DNA of 64,000 bases from JAQUBU01 sp036677685 (GTDB lineage: Bacteria; Bacillota; Syntrophomonadia; Syntrophomonadales; Syntrophomonadaceae), in NCBI GenBank assembly GCA_036677685.1, contig JAVBWA010000008.1, positions 62,001 through 126,000 of the forward strand, given 5' to 3'. Position numbers and translations under genes: made by a program. The notes under the pieces were generated by a model, which was not told the DNA's origin, did no database searches, and saw only the letters and a list, made by a program, of their open reading frames with translations. Position 1 is the first letter of the stretch. The number at the start of each line of letters is the position of its first letter. Below are positions 1 through 8,407 of this stretch, one piece after another.

Positions 1-1
1 C

Positions 2-1132
2 AAATTAACCGTTGCTGAAGCACTAAAAAGAGCAGGCATTGAAGCTTCCATGGTAGACGATCTAGCCATGGGTATGTGTCTGCACCATGGCAATGGTTCC
101 TGTCCCGCCCGTATAGTAGCTATCGAATCCGGCTTGCCGGATAGTTCAAATGCTATGATGGTCAATCAGAACTGCGCTTCAGCAATGCGGGCTGTGGAAA
201 TTGCAGCCCACAACCTTATGCTGGGTAAAACTGAAATTGCGGTAGTGGTTGGCACCGAGAGCATGAGCAATATTCCTTATACCGTACAGAACGCCAGGTT
301 CGGCTACAGAATGGGAGATGGCAAGCTTCAGGACGCTATGCTTAATGATGGTCTGGTATGCAAATTGGCCGGCGGCATCCATATGGGTGGAACTGCTGAA
401 AACATCGCAGAAAGATATGGCATATCCAGAGAAGAATGCGACCAGCTTGCACTCATGAGTCATGTCAGGGCATTAGCAGCTAATGATGAAGGCAGATTCA
501 AGAGAGAAATCATTCCCGTTCCCATAAAAATAAAGAAGAAAGACGCTTTGTTCGAAGCCGATGAGCACCCCATCCGGGGAGCTAGCATGGAGGCTATGGC
601 CAGATTGGCACCGGCCTTCCGGAAAAACGGAGTAGTAACCGCAGCCAACGCCTCCGGTTTGAATGACGCCTCGGCGGCGGCAGTATTAATGACTAAAAAG
701 AAAGCCGACGAGCTGGGAATCAAGCCCTTAATGAAACTGGTAAACATCTGCGCTGCAGGCGTTGATGCCAAGGTTATGGGTCTAGGTCCGGCAGTGGCCA
801 TTCCCAAGGTTTTGAAACAGGCAGGAATGAATTATGATCAGGTAGATTACTGGGAAATCAATGAAGCCTTTGCCGCCCAGGTAATCGGGGTTGGCAAAAT
901 GATAAAAGAGGAAGCCGGTATTGAACTCAATATGGGTACTCTCGATAAGCCCGGCAACATCAACAACAACGGTTCAGGAATCGGTCTGGGCCACCCGGTT
1001 GGATGTACCGGATTGAGAATAATCGTCAGTCTCTATTACGAAATGGAAAGACTGGGCGCTACTACCGGCGGAGCTTCCCTTTGCGTAGGCGGCGGTGCGG
1101 CTATGGCTTCACTGTGGACCAGAGATATATAG
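2..1132 (+). CDS. Acetyl-CoA C-acyltransferase (thiolase), 5' end cut by window edge
   Basis: Thiolase of acyl-CoA metabolism: condensation of two acetyl-CoA or thiolytic cleavage of 3-ketoacyl-CoA, the last step of beta-oxidation. The reading frame is open to the first bases of the window, so the true start lies outside. The nucleophilic cysteine is seen in NQNCASAMRAVE, the C-terminal histidine in GHPVGCTG, and the second catalytic cysteine in SLCVGGGAAMASLW close to the stop. Only the first few dozen residues appear to be missing. A hairpin terminator follows about 30 bases later, so it is probably the last gene of its operon. Family assignment is firm; acetyl-CoA versus longer-chain specificity cannot be told. 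Confidence 0.93.
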   Translation, partial: KLTVAEALKRAGIEASMVDDLAMGMCLHHGNGSCPARIVAIESGLPDSSNAMMVNQNCASAMRAVEIAAHNLMLGKTEIAVVVGTESMSNIPYTVQNARFGYRMGDGKLQDAMLNDGLVCKLAGGIHMGGTAENIAERYGISREECDQLALMSHVRALAANDEGRFKREIIPVPIKIKKKDALFEADEHPIRGASMEAMARLAPAFRKNGVVTAANASGLNDASAAAVLMTKKKADELGIKPLMKLVNICAAGVDAKVMGLGPAVAIPKVLKQAGMNYDQVDYWEINEAFAAQVIGVGKMIKEEAGIELNMGTLDKPGNINNNGSGIGLGHPVGCTGLRIIVSLYYEMERLGATTGGASLCVGGGAAMASLWTRDI

Positions 1133-1157
1133 ATAAGTTTTAAACCAGAATTATACC

Positions 1158-1195
1158 AAAGAGGCTATCCCAAAAGGATAGCCTCTTTTTTAATC
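1158..1195 (+). terminator. Rho-independent terminator after the thiolase
   Basis: A perfect 10-bp stem, GAGGCTATCC / GGATAGCCTC with loop CAAAA, is followed by a run of six T. Its left arm also forms one end of the inverted-repeat element at 1160-1368. Confidence 0.85.
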
Positions 1196-1368
1196 ACAAA
1201 ATGATGTAAATCTAGCATAATTAGGATATGGAAAAGAAAGCGAACAAAGATAATATTTAAAGACTACGATATGACCCAAATGTTTCTTCCGATGAATATG
1301 GAAGCCCTGATCCCGCAGAATCATGATTCTGCACCTCAATCCATTTTGGGATTTGGGACAGCCTCTCT
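1160..1368. repeat. Possible remnant element bounded by inverted repeats
   Basis: The sequence AGAGGCTATCCCAAAA at the left end recurs inverted at 1352-1368, with one mismatch in 15 (AGAGGCTGTCCCAAA on the minus strand). The ~209 bp between carry no credible gene and contain a perfect 18-bp palindrome, GCAGAATCATGATTCTGC, at 1315-1332. Ends of this sort are common on insertion sequences, so this may be a decayed or MITE-like element. It fills most of the intergenic stretch before speD. The assignment is an inference. Confidence 0.4.
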
Positions 1369-1411
1369 TTATATTGTTGTGAATTGTTCAGGTTAGAAAG
1401 TCAGCGGGAAC

Positions 1412-1463
1412 AAAAAATAACAGGCCTCACTTGCTTTATTTCAAGTAAAGCCTGTTATTTTTC
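1412..1463 (-). terminator. Terminator downstream of speD
   Basis: A 13-bp stem, AAAAATAACAGGC / GCCTGTTATTTTT, with a smaller ACTTG/CAAGT hairpin nested in its loop. It lies about 50 bases past the speD stop and carries A and T tracts on both sides, so it may work in both directions. Confidence 0.75.
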
Positions 1464-1512
1464 GTTAAATACTTTCCTGCAAATTCTTCGGTCTACTAAA
1501 ATAGTATCCCTC

Positions 1513-1893
1513 CTAAATATTTGCCACCAAGCGTTCTTCTGGCTGCTCCATTAAACCCCTTTTTATTTCCGATGCCTTAACATAATCGGCACCAAACATT
1601 TTCGCCAGATAATTGCAGGCATCCCAGGGATTAACCTTTTCTCCACAGGTAAATACATCTACAGCCGCATATCCTAATTCTGGCCAGGTATGAATCGCCA
1701 AGTGAGATTCTGAAATTACAACTACTCCACTCACCCCTTGAGGGCTAAATTTGTGAAATACAAATTCTCTAATTTCGGCGCCAGCCTCCAAAGCAGCGTT
1801 GATCATGATATCCTCAACTTTTTTAATATCATTCAACACTCCAAATCGACATCCATAAATCTCCGCTAATACATGTCGCCCCAAAGACTGCAA
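1513..1893 (-). CDS. speD: S-adenosylmethionine decarboxylase proenzyme
   Basis: Makes decarboxylated SAM, the aminopropyl donor for spermidine synthesis. At 126 aa it matches the short prokaryotic class. The self-processing site is visible in VVVISESHLAIHTWPE: cleavage between Glu62 and Ser63 turns Ser63 into the pyruvoyl group. His68 and Cys83 (VFTCGE) are the other processing and catalytic residues known for this family. The start is TTG, chosen because GGAGG lies 8 bases upstream and the protein then begins at the usual place. It stands alone, over 8 kb from the speE-speB operon, and has its own terminator. It should work with the SpeE encoded at 11052. Confidence 0.95.
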   Translation of the reverse strand: MQSLGRHVLAEIYGCRFGVLNDIKKVEDIMINAALEAGAEIREFVFHKFSPQGVSGVVVISESHLAIHTWPELGYAAVDVFTCGEKVNPWDACNYLAKMFGADYVKASEIKRGLMEQPEERLVANI

Positions 1894-2343
1894 TAATGTA
1901 GCCTCCTTCCATATTTTTTATAAATCCCAAACCTCCTTTTTAAAAGTCTTCAAAAAGATACATGTAGAATTTTAGCACATTTCTGTTACATGTCAATAAA
2001 CTTGTTTGCTTGTTAAAAATTCCATATTACTGCATCTTTGAACAGCTTATCCTTATAGCCAAAGTCTCCAGATTTATTTAAGCACCGGAAGAAACTGCGG
2101 AGCAGTTTCTTCACACGGCTGCAACTAGTGGAATATTAGAACCCGCTGCCTGTTTTGTTGATAGGAGCCGACCACTTAAGAAGCGGGGGGATTTCTTTCG
2201 CTAGTTATAATTAAAGAGGATATAAGCTGCAGCAACTTGCAACCGCCACAATCAATCTAATCCTGGCATTATTTTATTCTAAAGCAGGAAATAATAACCG
2301 AGTATAGAATTTCATATGCTATGCAAATAGGGGGTCGGTTTTA
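1894..2343. other. Intergenic stretch between divergent speD and the membrane-protein pair
   Basis: It holds the speD leader, a family 1 repeat (2079-2210) and the leader of the gene at 2344. A TAGGGGG ribosome binding site lies just before that ATG. I see no RNA gene or additional reading frame with a start signal. Confidence 0.5.
2079..2210 (+). repeat. Family 1 structured element, copy A (divergent)
   Basis: Begins TTTAAGCACCGGAAG and has the GAAACTGC-GGA-GCAGTTTC hairpin. The long stem differs from other copies: AACTAG on the left and CTAGTT on the right replace AACGAGG and CCTCGTT. Both arms changed so that pairing is kept, which argues for selection on the stem or for copying from a variant master. 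It ends in GTTATAA, as do the other copies. Confidence 0.8.
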
Positions 2344-4575
2344 ATGAGATTCTACCATACTTTTATAAGATTACTATTATTTTCCCTGTTCTTACTCCTG
2401 AATATACCTAATGTTGTTCTGGCCGCAGATCAACCGGATAAAAGGGCGGTAATCCTGGTCATGGATTATTGTGATGTTTCGGATCTGGAACAAGCCAATA
2501 CTCCTAACCTGGACCGCTTAATAAGCAAAAGCGGAACCGCCTTGATAAATATCCGCACCAAAAGCAAACTGCCATCCAGTTCTTATATGTCACTGGCGGT
2601 GGGAAACAGAGTAGGTCTCATCCCCAATTGCGAATACTCATTTAACAGCCAGGAATATGTCAAGGATCTGCCCAATATATTTGTTGATGAGAACTCCAAA
2701 CTCAAAGCTGGCACTATATATGGACTTTTTACCGGCAATTCCGCGTTACCAAATGAAGTTATCAATCTTTACAGTGAGCCCTTAAAAAAATATGCCAGTA
2801 AATATTATCCGGTTTTTGAAATCGGCCAGCTCGGTAAACTCGCCCGGGAGTCCGGTTTAAACGTAGCTGTTCTTGGCAACTCGGATACCAGTACTTTTAT
2901 CGACCGAAATATCGTCCTCCTGGCTATGGATGAAAACGGCCGGGTCCCCCGGGGAAATGTCAGCCGCACCCTCCTGGAGAGCGACCCCCAAAGTCTAGGA
3001 GGGGTCCGCAGCAACCATCAGGTCTTGTTGGAACAAATAAATCATCTGCTGCCCGGTACCGATATTCTGGTCGTGGACATGGGTGATACCAGCCGGGTGG
3101 AGAAAAGCCGGGAAAACTGTTCGGAGCAGCAGCTCCTTCTGCATCGCCGGAAGGCTATAGAACAAAATGACCGCTTAATTGGCAAAATCATGGCCAAGCT
3201 GGATATGAAACAAACCCTGCTGGCAATTTTGACACCTAATCCCAATAAGGATATGACTTTGCAAGGTAATTTTGCCTTAACACCCATAATAATGTATAAA
3301 CCTGAAGACGGGCCGGGACTACTCACTTCTTCCACTACCCGGCGCAGCGGTGTGGTAAACAGTTCAGATTTTTTGCCGGCCGTAATGAATTATTTTGATA
3401 GCACCAAATTTCCAGCCGGCAGCGGTATGAGCATTGTTAAAACCGATCACAACCATTTGGAAATCCTGAAACAGCAAGCCAATTTCTATCTGAATCAGCG
3501 TCTCAGCCGAAATCCGGTTCATTATCTTTTCATGCTGCTGGCTCTTCTGACTATACTTTCCAGTATTTTACTCTATATGGACAAACACCCTAAACTAAAA
3601 AATTATTATTATATTATTATTTATAGTACTTTAAGTGTTCCAGTTGTTCTTCTTTTCCTTTATTATACCGGCTATAAATCGCTGCCCCTTACCCTCTTAA
3701 TAACCCTGGGGGCCGCGCTATTAACGGGCAGTTTGCTCCATGCGGTTTGCCGTAAGCCTGACCGGGCCTTAATGATTTTGTGCAGTCTAACCACCCTGCT
3801 GCTAACCATAGACTGTTTTCGGGGAGCCCCCCTTATGCTTTTCTCACTATTGGGTTCGGATACCATCGCAGGCGGTCGATTTTATGGTCTGGGCAATGAT
3901 TTTTCAGGGGTCTATTTAGCTGCCGCCCTGGTCTTTATCTGTTTGCTCCTGGCCCCATGCAAGATGCGCCCTGCAGCTAAAACTCTGTTGGGTGTTGTCC
4001 CCCTGTTAATTATAAGTGCGGCCATTGGTTCACCTAAATATGGTGCTGATGTGGGCGGTTTGATTACTACGCTGGTGACAACCGGTGTATTTATACTTTT
4101 TTATCTGGAGAAAAAACTGCGTCTCAAACAATTGCTTCTAATTGGAGGTACGGCAGTCCTCCTGGTTATTTTGGTGGCGATTATGGACAGCCTCTTCAGT
4201 TCCAATCCTTCACATGCCGGCAAAACTATTATTCTCCTGCTTAACGGGGGATTTCCGGCATTTTGGGCCATTTTACGGACAAAACTGGGCATCGTAGGCA
4301 GTACCATTATTCATTCGTCCTGGAGCTTGATATTATTGATCTGCATAGTTACCATACTTTACTTCTGTTTTAAAGATCGTCCGCGTATTCTTCGTATGGC
4401 TGAGGAACAGCCGGAACTCAACAAACTGGTCAAGTTGCTGCTTATAATGATCATAACCTTGTTTATGGTAAATGATACGGGAGTTATCGCCGCAGCTCTT
4501 GCCACCCTGTACTTGCTAAGCAGCATGGGAATGCTGCGGATACCAGATAGACAGACCTATGCAAACATCAAGTAA
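2344..4575 (+). CDS. Membrane protein with exported alkaline-phosphatase-like domain and multi-pass C-terminus (first of tandem pair)
   Basis: 743 aa. Residues 1-28 form a signal peptide or anchor ending VVLAAD. Residues ~33-365 look like a worn alkaline-phosphatase-superfamily fold: VILVMDYCDVSDL, then NTPNLDRL, a serine-rich PSSSYMSLAVGNR where the nucleophile would be, and VVDMGD. The usual metal-binding histidine cluster is not apparent. From ~392 on there are about ten hydrophobic segments, with the conserved-looking islands GGRFYGLGND (~510), GADVGG and NDTGVIAA (~710). The arrangement recalls phosphoethanolamine-transferase-like enzymes (outer hydrolase fold plus membrane bundle), but I do not recognise the family. 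It is followed after 35 bases by a paralogue, so the two probably form one operon and perhaps one complex. Confidence 0.7.
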   Translation: MRFYHTFIRLLLFSLFLLLNIPNVVLAADQPDKRAVILVMDYCDVSDLEQANTPNLDRLISKSGTALINIRTKSKLPSSSYMSLAVGNRVGLIPNCEYSFNSQEYVKDLPNIFVDENSKLKAGTIYGLFTGNSALPNEVINLYSEPLKKYASKYYPVFEIGQLGKLARESGLNVAVLGNSDTSTFIDRNIVLLAMDENGRVPRGNVSRTLLESDPQSLGGVRSNHQVLLEQINHLLPGTDILVVDMGDTSRVEKSRENCSEQQLLLHRRKAIEQNDRLIGKIMAKLDMKQTLLAILTPNPNKDMTLQGNFALTPIIMYKPEDGPGLLTSSTTRRSGVVNSSDFLPAVMNYFDSTKFPAGSGMSIVKTDHNHLEILKQQANFYLNQRLSRNPVHYLFMLLALLTILSSILLYMDKHPKLKNYYYIIIYSTLSVPVVLLFLYYTGYKSLPLTLLITLGAALLTGSLLHAVCRKPDRALMILCSLTTLLLTIDCFRGAPLMLFSLLGSDTIAGGRFYGLGNDFSGVYLAAALVFICLLLAPCKMRPAAKTLLGVVPLLIISAAIGSPKYGADVGGLITTLVTTGVFILFYLEKKLRLKQLLLIGGTAVLLVILVAIMDSLFSSNPSHAGKTIILLLNGGFPAFWAILRTKLGIVGSTIIHSSWSLILLICIVTILYFCFKDRPRILRMAEEQPELNKLVKLLLIMIITLFMVNDTGVIAAALATLYLLSSMGMLRIPDRQTYANIK

Positions 4576-4610
4576 AAACGCCAGTCGTATTTAAGGAGGT
4601 GCCGTCCAGT

Positions 4611-6785
4611 ATGCGAAACCTGGCAACTTCATTACTTCTAGCCTTTATAATTATGCTGGCAGGTGCAGGAGCTTCCCCAGCTGCTGAAACTTCCAAGCCC
4701 CAGCATAAAGTAGTCATTTTAATGATTGACAAGCTAAGCATTGATGATCTAAATCTTCAAAATACCCCCTGTCTCTGGTCCCTAAAAGACCGGGGAGGGC
4801 TAGCCTTGCTTAATACGCTTACCGGTGGTGACCGGACCACTAAAAATGGCTGCACAACTATTTCCGCCGGCAAACTGGCAGTAGGCAGCAAGCAGGCTGA
4901 CCAGAACTTCATGCCAGCCGAACTTCTGAATGGCGAAAAAACGGGTGATGTTTTTACCCGCAACACAGGTATCATTCCTTTTGCGGATAATGCTCTGGTT
5001 AGTAGCATCGTAGTTATTAAGAAAAACAATGAAGCCTTGAATTTGGGTATGCCCGGACAACTCGGAGATGAACTGCATGCAGCCGGATATCACACCGCCG
5101 TAATCGGCAATTCGGATCGTCCCGGTTATCCTTCCCGCCCCGGCAGTCTTATCCTTATGGACAGTAACGGAGTAGTAGATCGTGCGTTTATCGGCGCAGC
5201 AGCGGTTAGTTTCAATAAGCGCCTGGCACTCCCAGCCCAGAGCAACTATTCACAGATGGTGAAGGCTTTTGAAAAGCTTAAAACCAATGATGTGGTGCTT
5301 TTTGAGTTTGGCGATTTAAGCCGATTGGAAGCTATGTATAGTTTTTTTGCCAAGAATCACTATCAGAAGGAACGCAGATTGGTTTTAAAACAAATCGACA
5401 ATTGTATAGGACAAATAATCCGTAACTTGTCTCCCGAAACCTGCATCTATGTTATTAGCCCCAGTCCTTCGCGAAATTCTTTCGTACCCAGTGCATTATT
5501 GACCCCGTTGATTATGGTTAAGCCTGGCTTTACAGGAACCCTAACCAGTTATTCGACCCGCCATGAAGGTGTGGTTTTAAGCATTAACCTTAAAAATTCA
5601 ATCCTGAACTGTCTCGACCAACACTGGCCGGAAAGTATTTTTGCCACCGCCAATCCTGATAGTTATCAGGTTCTGAAAAAACTAAACGAGCGGGAAGTAT
5701 TCAGTTACGTGAACCAGACCTGGCTTCTAACGATCATCATCGGTTTAAGTGTCCTGATTCTCTTACTGTCCATATTGCAGATTGTTCACAAGCGGGGAAT
5801 AGTGGTTTGTAATTTGATGCTTCTATTCGCTCTAACTATGCCCTTAAGTCTGCTGTTAATCGGTTTGTTTGATGTATTTGAACGCCGTCAGTTTATCCTC
5901 TTATTCCTGCTTATAAACTCAGGCATCGCCATTCTAAGCTGGCTGCTCGGCAAAGTATTCAAAATCAATCCTCTGCTTCCGGTCCTGTCAGCAACAACTA
6001 TAGTAATCGCCGGGGATTTGCTTAGCAATAATACCCTCTTGGGCAATTCTATTATGAGTTACCGGGTGATAAGCGGGGCTCGCTACTACGGATTGGGAAA
6101 CGAATATATGGGTGTACTGATCGGAGCCAGCATCAGCCTTGCTGCCCTGATCAGAAATGGCTGGGGAGAACTTAAAGGCCAGCTCTTTGCCGCCCTTCTT
6201 TTTATTGGGGTTACTTTTCTAATTGCTTATCCCCGCTTTGGAATTGATGTGGGTGGTGCCATTACCGCTTGTATCGGGTTGGGATACACTTATTTCATAT
6301 TCAGACCCCGGAGTCCCAAGATTAATCTCAGAAAAATACTGTTCCTATGCTTATCGGCTATAGTTTTGGTTTTTGCAATGCTTGTAATAGATCTCAGACA
6401 ACCAGCCGAATTTCAATCACACTTGGGCAACAGTATATCTTTGATTCGCAGTGGTGGCGCAGCTGAGGTTTTTAACATCATTCTGCGCAAGGTCCATATG
6501 CAAATACGGGTAATGAGTTATTCCGGCCTGGGCTGGCTGCTGCTGGCAGGTATGGGTGCGGCTCTGTCTTTTATGCTAAAACCCAGATATCGTATACTGC
6601 AGCTTAAGATCAAGATGCCCATCATCTATAAGGGACTCTTGGGGCTTCTGCTATCCGCTGTCATAGCTATTATATTTAATGATTCGGGAATCACTTCCGC
6701 TGCCAATTTATCTTTATACTTCCTGGTACTGCTTTTTTCAAATTGGAATAGCCTGGAAGATAAGGCCGACCCCTCTGAGGCTTGA
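4611..6785 (+). CDS. Membrane protein with exported alkaline-phosphatase-like domain (second of tandem pair)
   Basis: 724 aa from the ATG at 4611, chosen over a GTG at 4599 because the latter lies inside the AAGGAGG ribosome binding site. The plan is the same as the preceding gene: a signal peptide to about residue 25 (ASPAAET), an outer domain with VVILMIDKLSIDDL and TTKNGCTTISAGK, VLFEFGDLSR, then a membrane bundle from ~366. Matching islands are ARYYGLGNEYMGV (~490), GIDVGGAITA and NDSGITSAA (~690). The two proteins are clearly paralogous but well diverged, as in old tandem duplicates with separate roles. The substrate is unknown; a role in envelope or polymer modification is only a guess from architecture. 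Confidence 0.7.
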   Translation: MRNLATSLLLAFIIMLAGAGASPAAETSKPQHKVVILMIDKLSIDDLNLQNTPCLWSLKDRGGLALLNTLTGGDRTTKNGCTTISAGKLAVGSKQADQNFMPAELLNGEKTGDVFTRNTGIIPFADNALVSSIVVIKKNNEALNLGMPGQLGDELHAAGYHTAVIGNSDRPGYPSRPGSLILMDSNGVVDRAFIGAAAVSFNKRLALPAQSNYSQMVKAFEKLKTNDVVLFEFGDLSRLEAMYSFFAKNHYQKERRLVLKQIDNCIGQIIRNLSPETCIYVISPSPSRNSFVPSALLTPLIMVKPGFTGTLTSYSTRHEGVVLSINLKNSILNCLDQHWPESIFATANPDSYQVLKKLNEREVFSYVNQTWLLTIIIGLSVLILLLSILQIVHKRGIVVCNLMLLFALTMPLSLLLIGLFDVFERRQFILLFLLINSGIAILSWLLGKVFKINPLLPVLSATTIVIAGDLLSNNTLLGNSIMSYRVISGARYYGLGNEYMGVLIGASISLAALIRNGWGELKGQLFAALLFIGVTFLIAYPRFGIDVGGAITACIGLGYTYFIFRPRSPKINLRKILFLCLSAIVLVFAMLVIDLRQPAEFQSHLGNSISLIRSGGAAEVFNIILRKVHMQIRVMSYSGLGWLLLAGMGAALSFMLKPRYRILQLKIKMPIIYKGLLGLLLSAVIAIIFNDSGITSAANLSLYFLVLLFSNWNSLEDKADPSEA

Positions 6786-6854
6786 ACTTGTGCTGCAGTA
6801 CCTATATAATGGGATAAGCCTTAATATATTAAATTGATTAGGAGATATTTACTT

Positions 6855-7859
6855 ATGTCCAAAGCTAAGAAAAGAATTCTCACCGGAGACAGGCCGACCG
6901 GCAATTTACATCTGGGTCATTATGTGGGCAGTCTGGCCAACCGGGTAAAACTCCAAAATGAATATGAAAGCTTTATTCTTATAGCCGATGTGCAGGCATT
7001 GACGACACACTGGGAGAAGGATGAGAACCTGACCCGCGATGTTTATCAAATTGCATCCGACTATCTGGCTGTAGGAATTGATCCTGATATATCAACGATC
7101 TTGATCCAAAGCATGATACCGGAAATTCATGAGCTAACCATGTATTATTCCCTTTTTACCACGGTTAACGTATTGCGTCATAATCCGACGATAAAGACCG
7201 AAGCTGCCCAGCATGGAATGAATGACATGACCTATGGCTTTCTGGGCTATCCGGTAAGCCAGGCTGCTGATATTACTATTTTTAAGGCCGATCTGGTTCC
7301 GGTTGGTGAAGATCAGATTCCCCATATTGAACTGGCGCGGAAAATTGTCAGACGCTTTAACGACCTTTACCAGCCGGTACTGGTTGAACCCCAAGTACTG
7401 GTGGGGGATGTGCCGCGCCTGGTAGGAATGGACGGCAAGGAAAAGATGAGCAAAAGCTTGAATAATGCTATCTTTCTGGCTGATGATGAAAAGCAAGTAG
7501 CGGAAAAAGTGGGCAATGCCGTGACCGATCCGGCCCGTATTCGTAAAAGCGATCTCGGGCACCCCGAAATCTGTACTGTACACACCTATCACCAAGTATT
7601 TAACCCAATCGAGTTGGAGGAGATTGAATCGGCCTGCCGGCAGGGTAAGATCGGTTGTGTGGAATGTAAAAAACGAATGTCCGGGAAAATTAATACCTTG
7701 CTGGATCCGATGCGGGAAAGAAGACAAAGGTATCTGGATAATCCAGAATTACTGAGAGATATTCTCATGGAAGGGACCAAGAAAGCACATCGCGTTGCCA
7801 AAGAAACGATGCTCGAAGTCCGCGCCGCCATGAAGATTAATTATTTTGAACAGGCTTAA
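6855..7859 (+). CDS. trpS: Tryptophanyl-tRNA synthetase
   Basis: Charges tRNA-Trp. At 334 aa it has the usual bacterial size. The class I signature is GNLHLGHYVG at residues 16-25 and the KMSKS loop is in DGKEKMSKSLNN near 197. The ATG at 6855 is preferred over an in-frame TTG at 6834 because AGGAG lies 10 bases before the ATG. The gap after the preceding membrane-protein gene is only 69 bases and shows no T-box, so trpS may be read through from upstream or have a plain promoter. Confidence 0.97.
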   Translation: MSKAKKRILTGDRPTGNLHLGHYVGSLANRVKLQNEYESFILIADVQALTTHWEKDENLTRDVYQIASDYLAVGIDPDISTILIQSMIPEIHELTMYYSLFTTVNVLRHNPTIKTEAAQHGMNDMTYGFLGYPVSQAADITIFKADLVPVGEDQIPHIELARKIVRRFNDLYQPVLVEPQVLVGDVPRLVGMDGKEKMSKSLNNAIFLADDEKQVAEKVGNAVTDPARIRKSDLGHPEICTVHTYHQVFNPIELEEIESACRQGKIGCVECKKRMSGKINTLLDPMRERRQRYLDNPELLRDILMEGTKKAHRVAKETMLEVRAAMKINYFEQA

Positions 7860-7888
7860 GCAGTTCTCACAATTATTTTAGAATAATA

Positions 7889-7912
7889 GAGGCAGGTCAT
7901 TCGGCCTCCCTC
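7889..7912 (+). terminator. Weak hairpin after trpS
   Basis: GAGGC / GCCTC stem with a 10-base loop followed by CCTCTT. It is a poor terminator by itself; the family 2 element just downstream may help. Confidence 0.35.
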
Positions 7913-7929
7913 TTCAGATAGAGTATGTA

Positions 7930-8028
7930 GACTGAACGGGATTCTTGAATAACGCAGCTATTCGCTACTATATTGGCGAGCCTAGCGAACATCCGTGTGC
8001 CCGCAGAGTGCTTTTTTTGTTCGGTCTA
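7930..8028 (-). repeat. Family 2 element, copy a (shortened)
   Basis: Carries the family's TTCTTGAATAACGCAGC core, the AACGGG segment and the end TTGTTCGGTCT. Its middle is replaced by GGCGAGCCTAGCGAACATCC and GTGTGCCCGCAGAGTGCT, a variant core shared with copy c at 15532. It runs up to the stop codon of the small gene at 8026. Confidence 0.65.
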
Positions 8029-8184
8029 AGCACCAGCCACTTTTCGATAAATAACCCAGAGCAACATAATAACAAACAGAACCAGGCTAATAATCATATT
8101 TCTAGGCTGGCTGCGCTCCATTTTAGCCCACTTTTTTTCTCTATCCAGCGAATCCATACTTTTTCTTTTATGCCGTCTCCCCAT
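8026..8184 (-). CDS. Small single-pass membrane protein, 52 aa
   Basis: The ATG at 8184 is preceded by a GAGGTGG ribosome binding site at a good distance. The protein starts with a strongly basic stretch (MGRRHKRKSMDSLDREKK), continues with polar residues, and then has one hydrophobic helix of about 18 residues (IISLVLFVIMLLWVIY) followed by RKVAGA. This positive-inside layout predicts an N-in anchor. I do not know the family. It is transcribed convergently with trpS, and its stop codon sits at the end of a family 2 element. The clean start signal and membrane topology make a chance frame unlikely. Confidence 0.6.
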   Translation of the reverse strand: MGRRHKRKSMDSLDREKKWAKMERSQPRNMIISLVLFVIMLLWVIYRKVAGA

Positions 8185-8215
8185 GTTCAGCCACCTCTAT
8201 TTTTACGGATTAATT

Positions 8216-8407
8216 TTAAGCATCGGAAGAAACTGCAGAGCAGTTTTAATACAATTTAATCATTACCGAAGGGAATCAATATAAGTGTTCCCCGTAGGGG
8301 GCAACACACCGGCGCAACGGGGCGGGAGATATGCTTTTCCCCATACATGTAATCCACTCAAAGCATGAGACGTAATAAAAAGTTTCTTTCAGACATCGCC
8401 TCGTTTA
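8216..8407 (+). repeat. Family 1 element, copy B (with extra module, type II core)
   Basis: It starts TTTTAAGCATCGGAAG. The extra module (AATTTAATCATTACCGAAGG to CCCCGTAGGGGGCAACA) sits after the first hairpin. The long stem is AACGGGGCG / CGCCTCGTT. The core is of the second type, with GCATGAGACGTAATAAAAAG. It runs directly into copy C. Confidence 0.75.

Noticed and set aside
6786..6854. T-box leader for trpS
   Set aside because: The gap is under 70 bases and has no T-box sequence or terminator.
7945..8259. 104-residue + strand reading frame
   Set aside because: It runs through a family 2 element, antisense to the 52-residue membrane protein, and into a family 1 element; no ribosome binding site.
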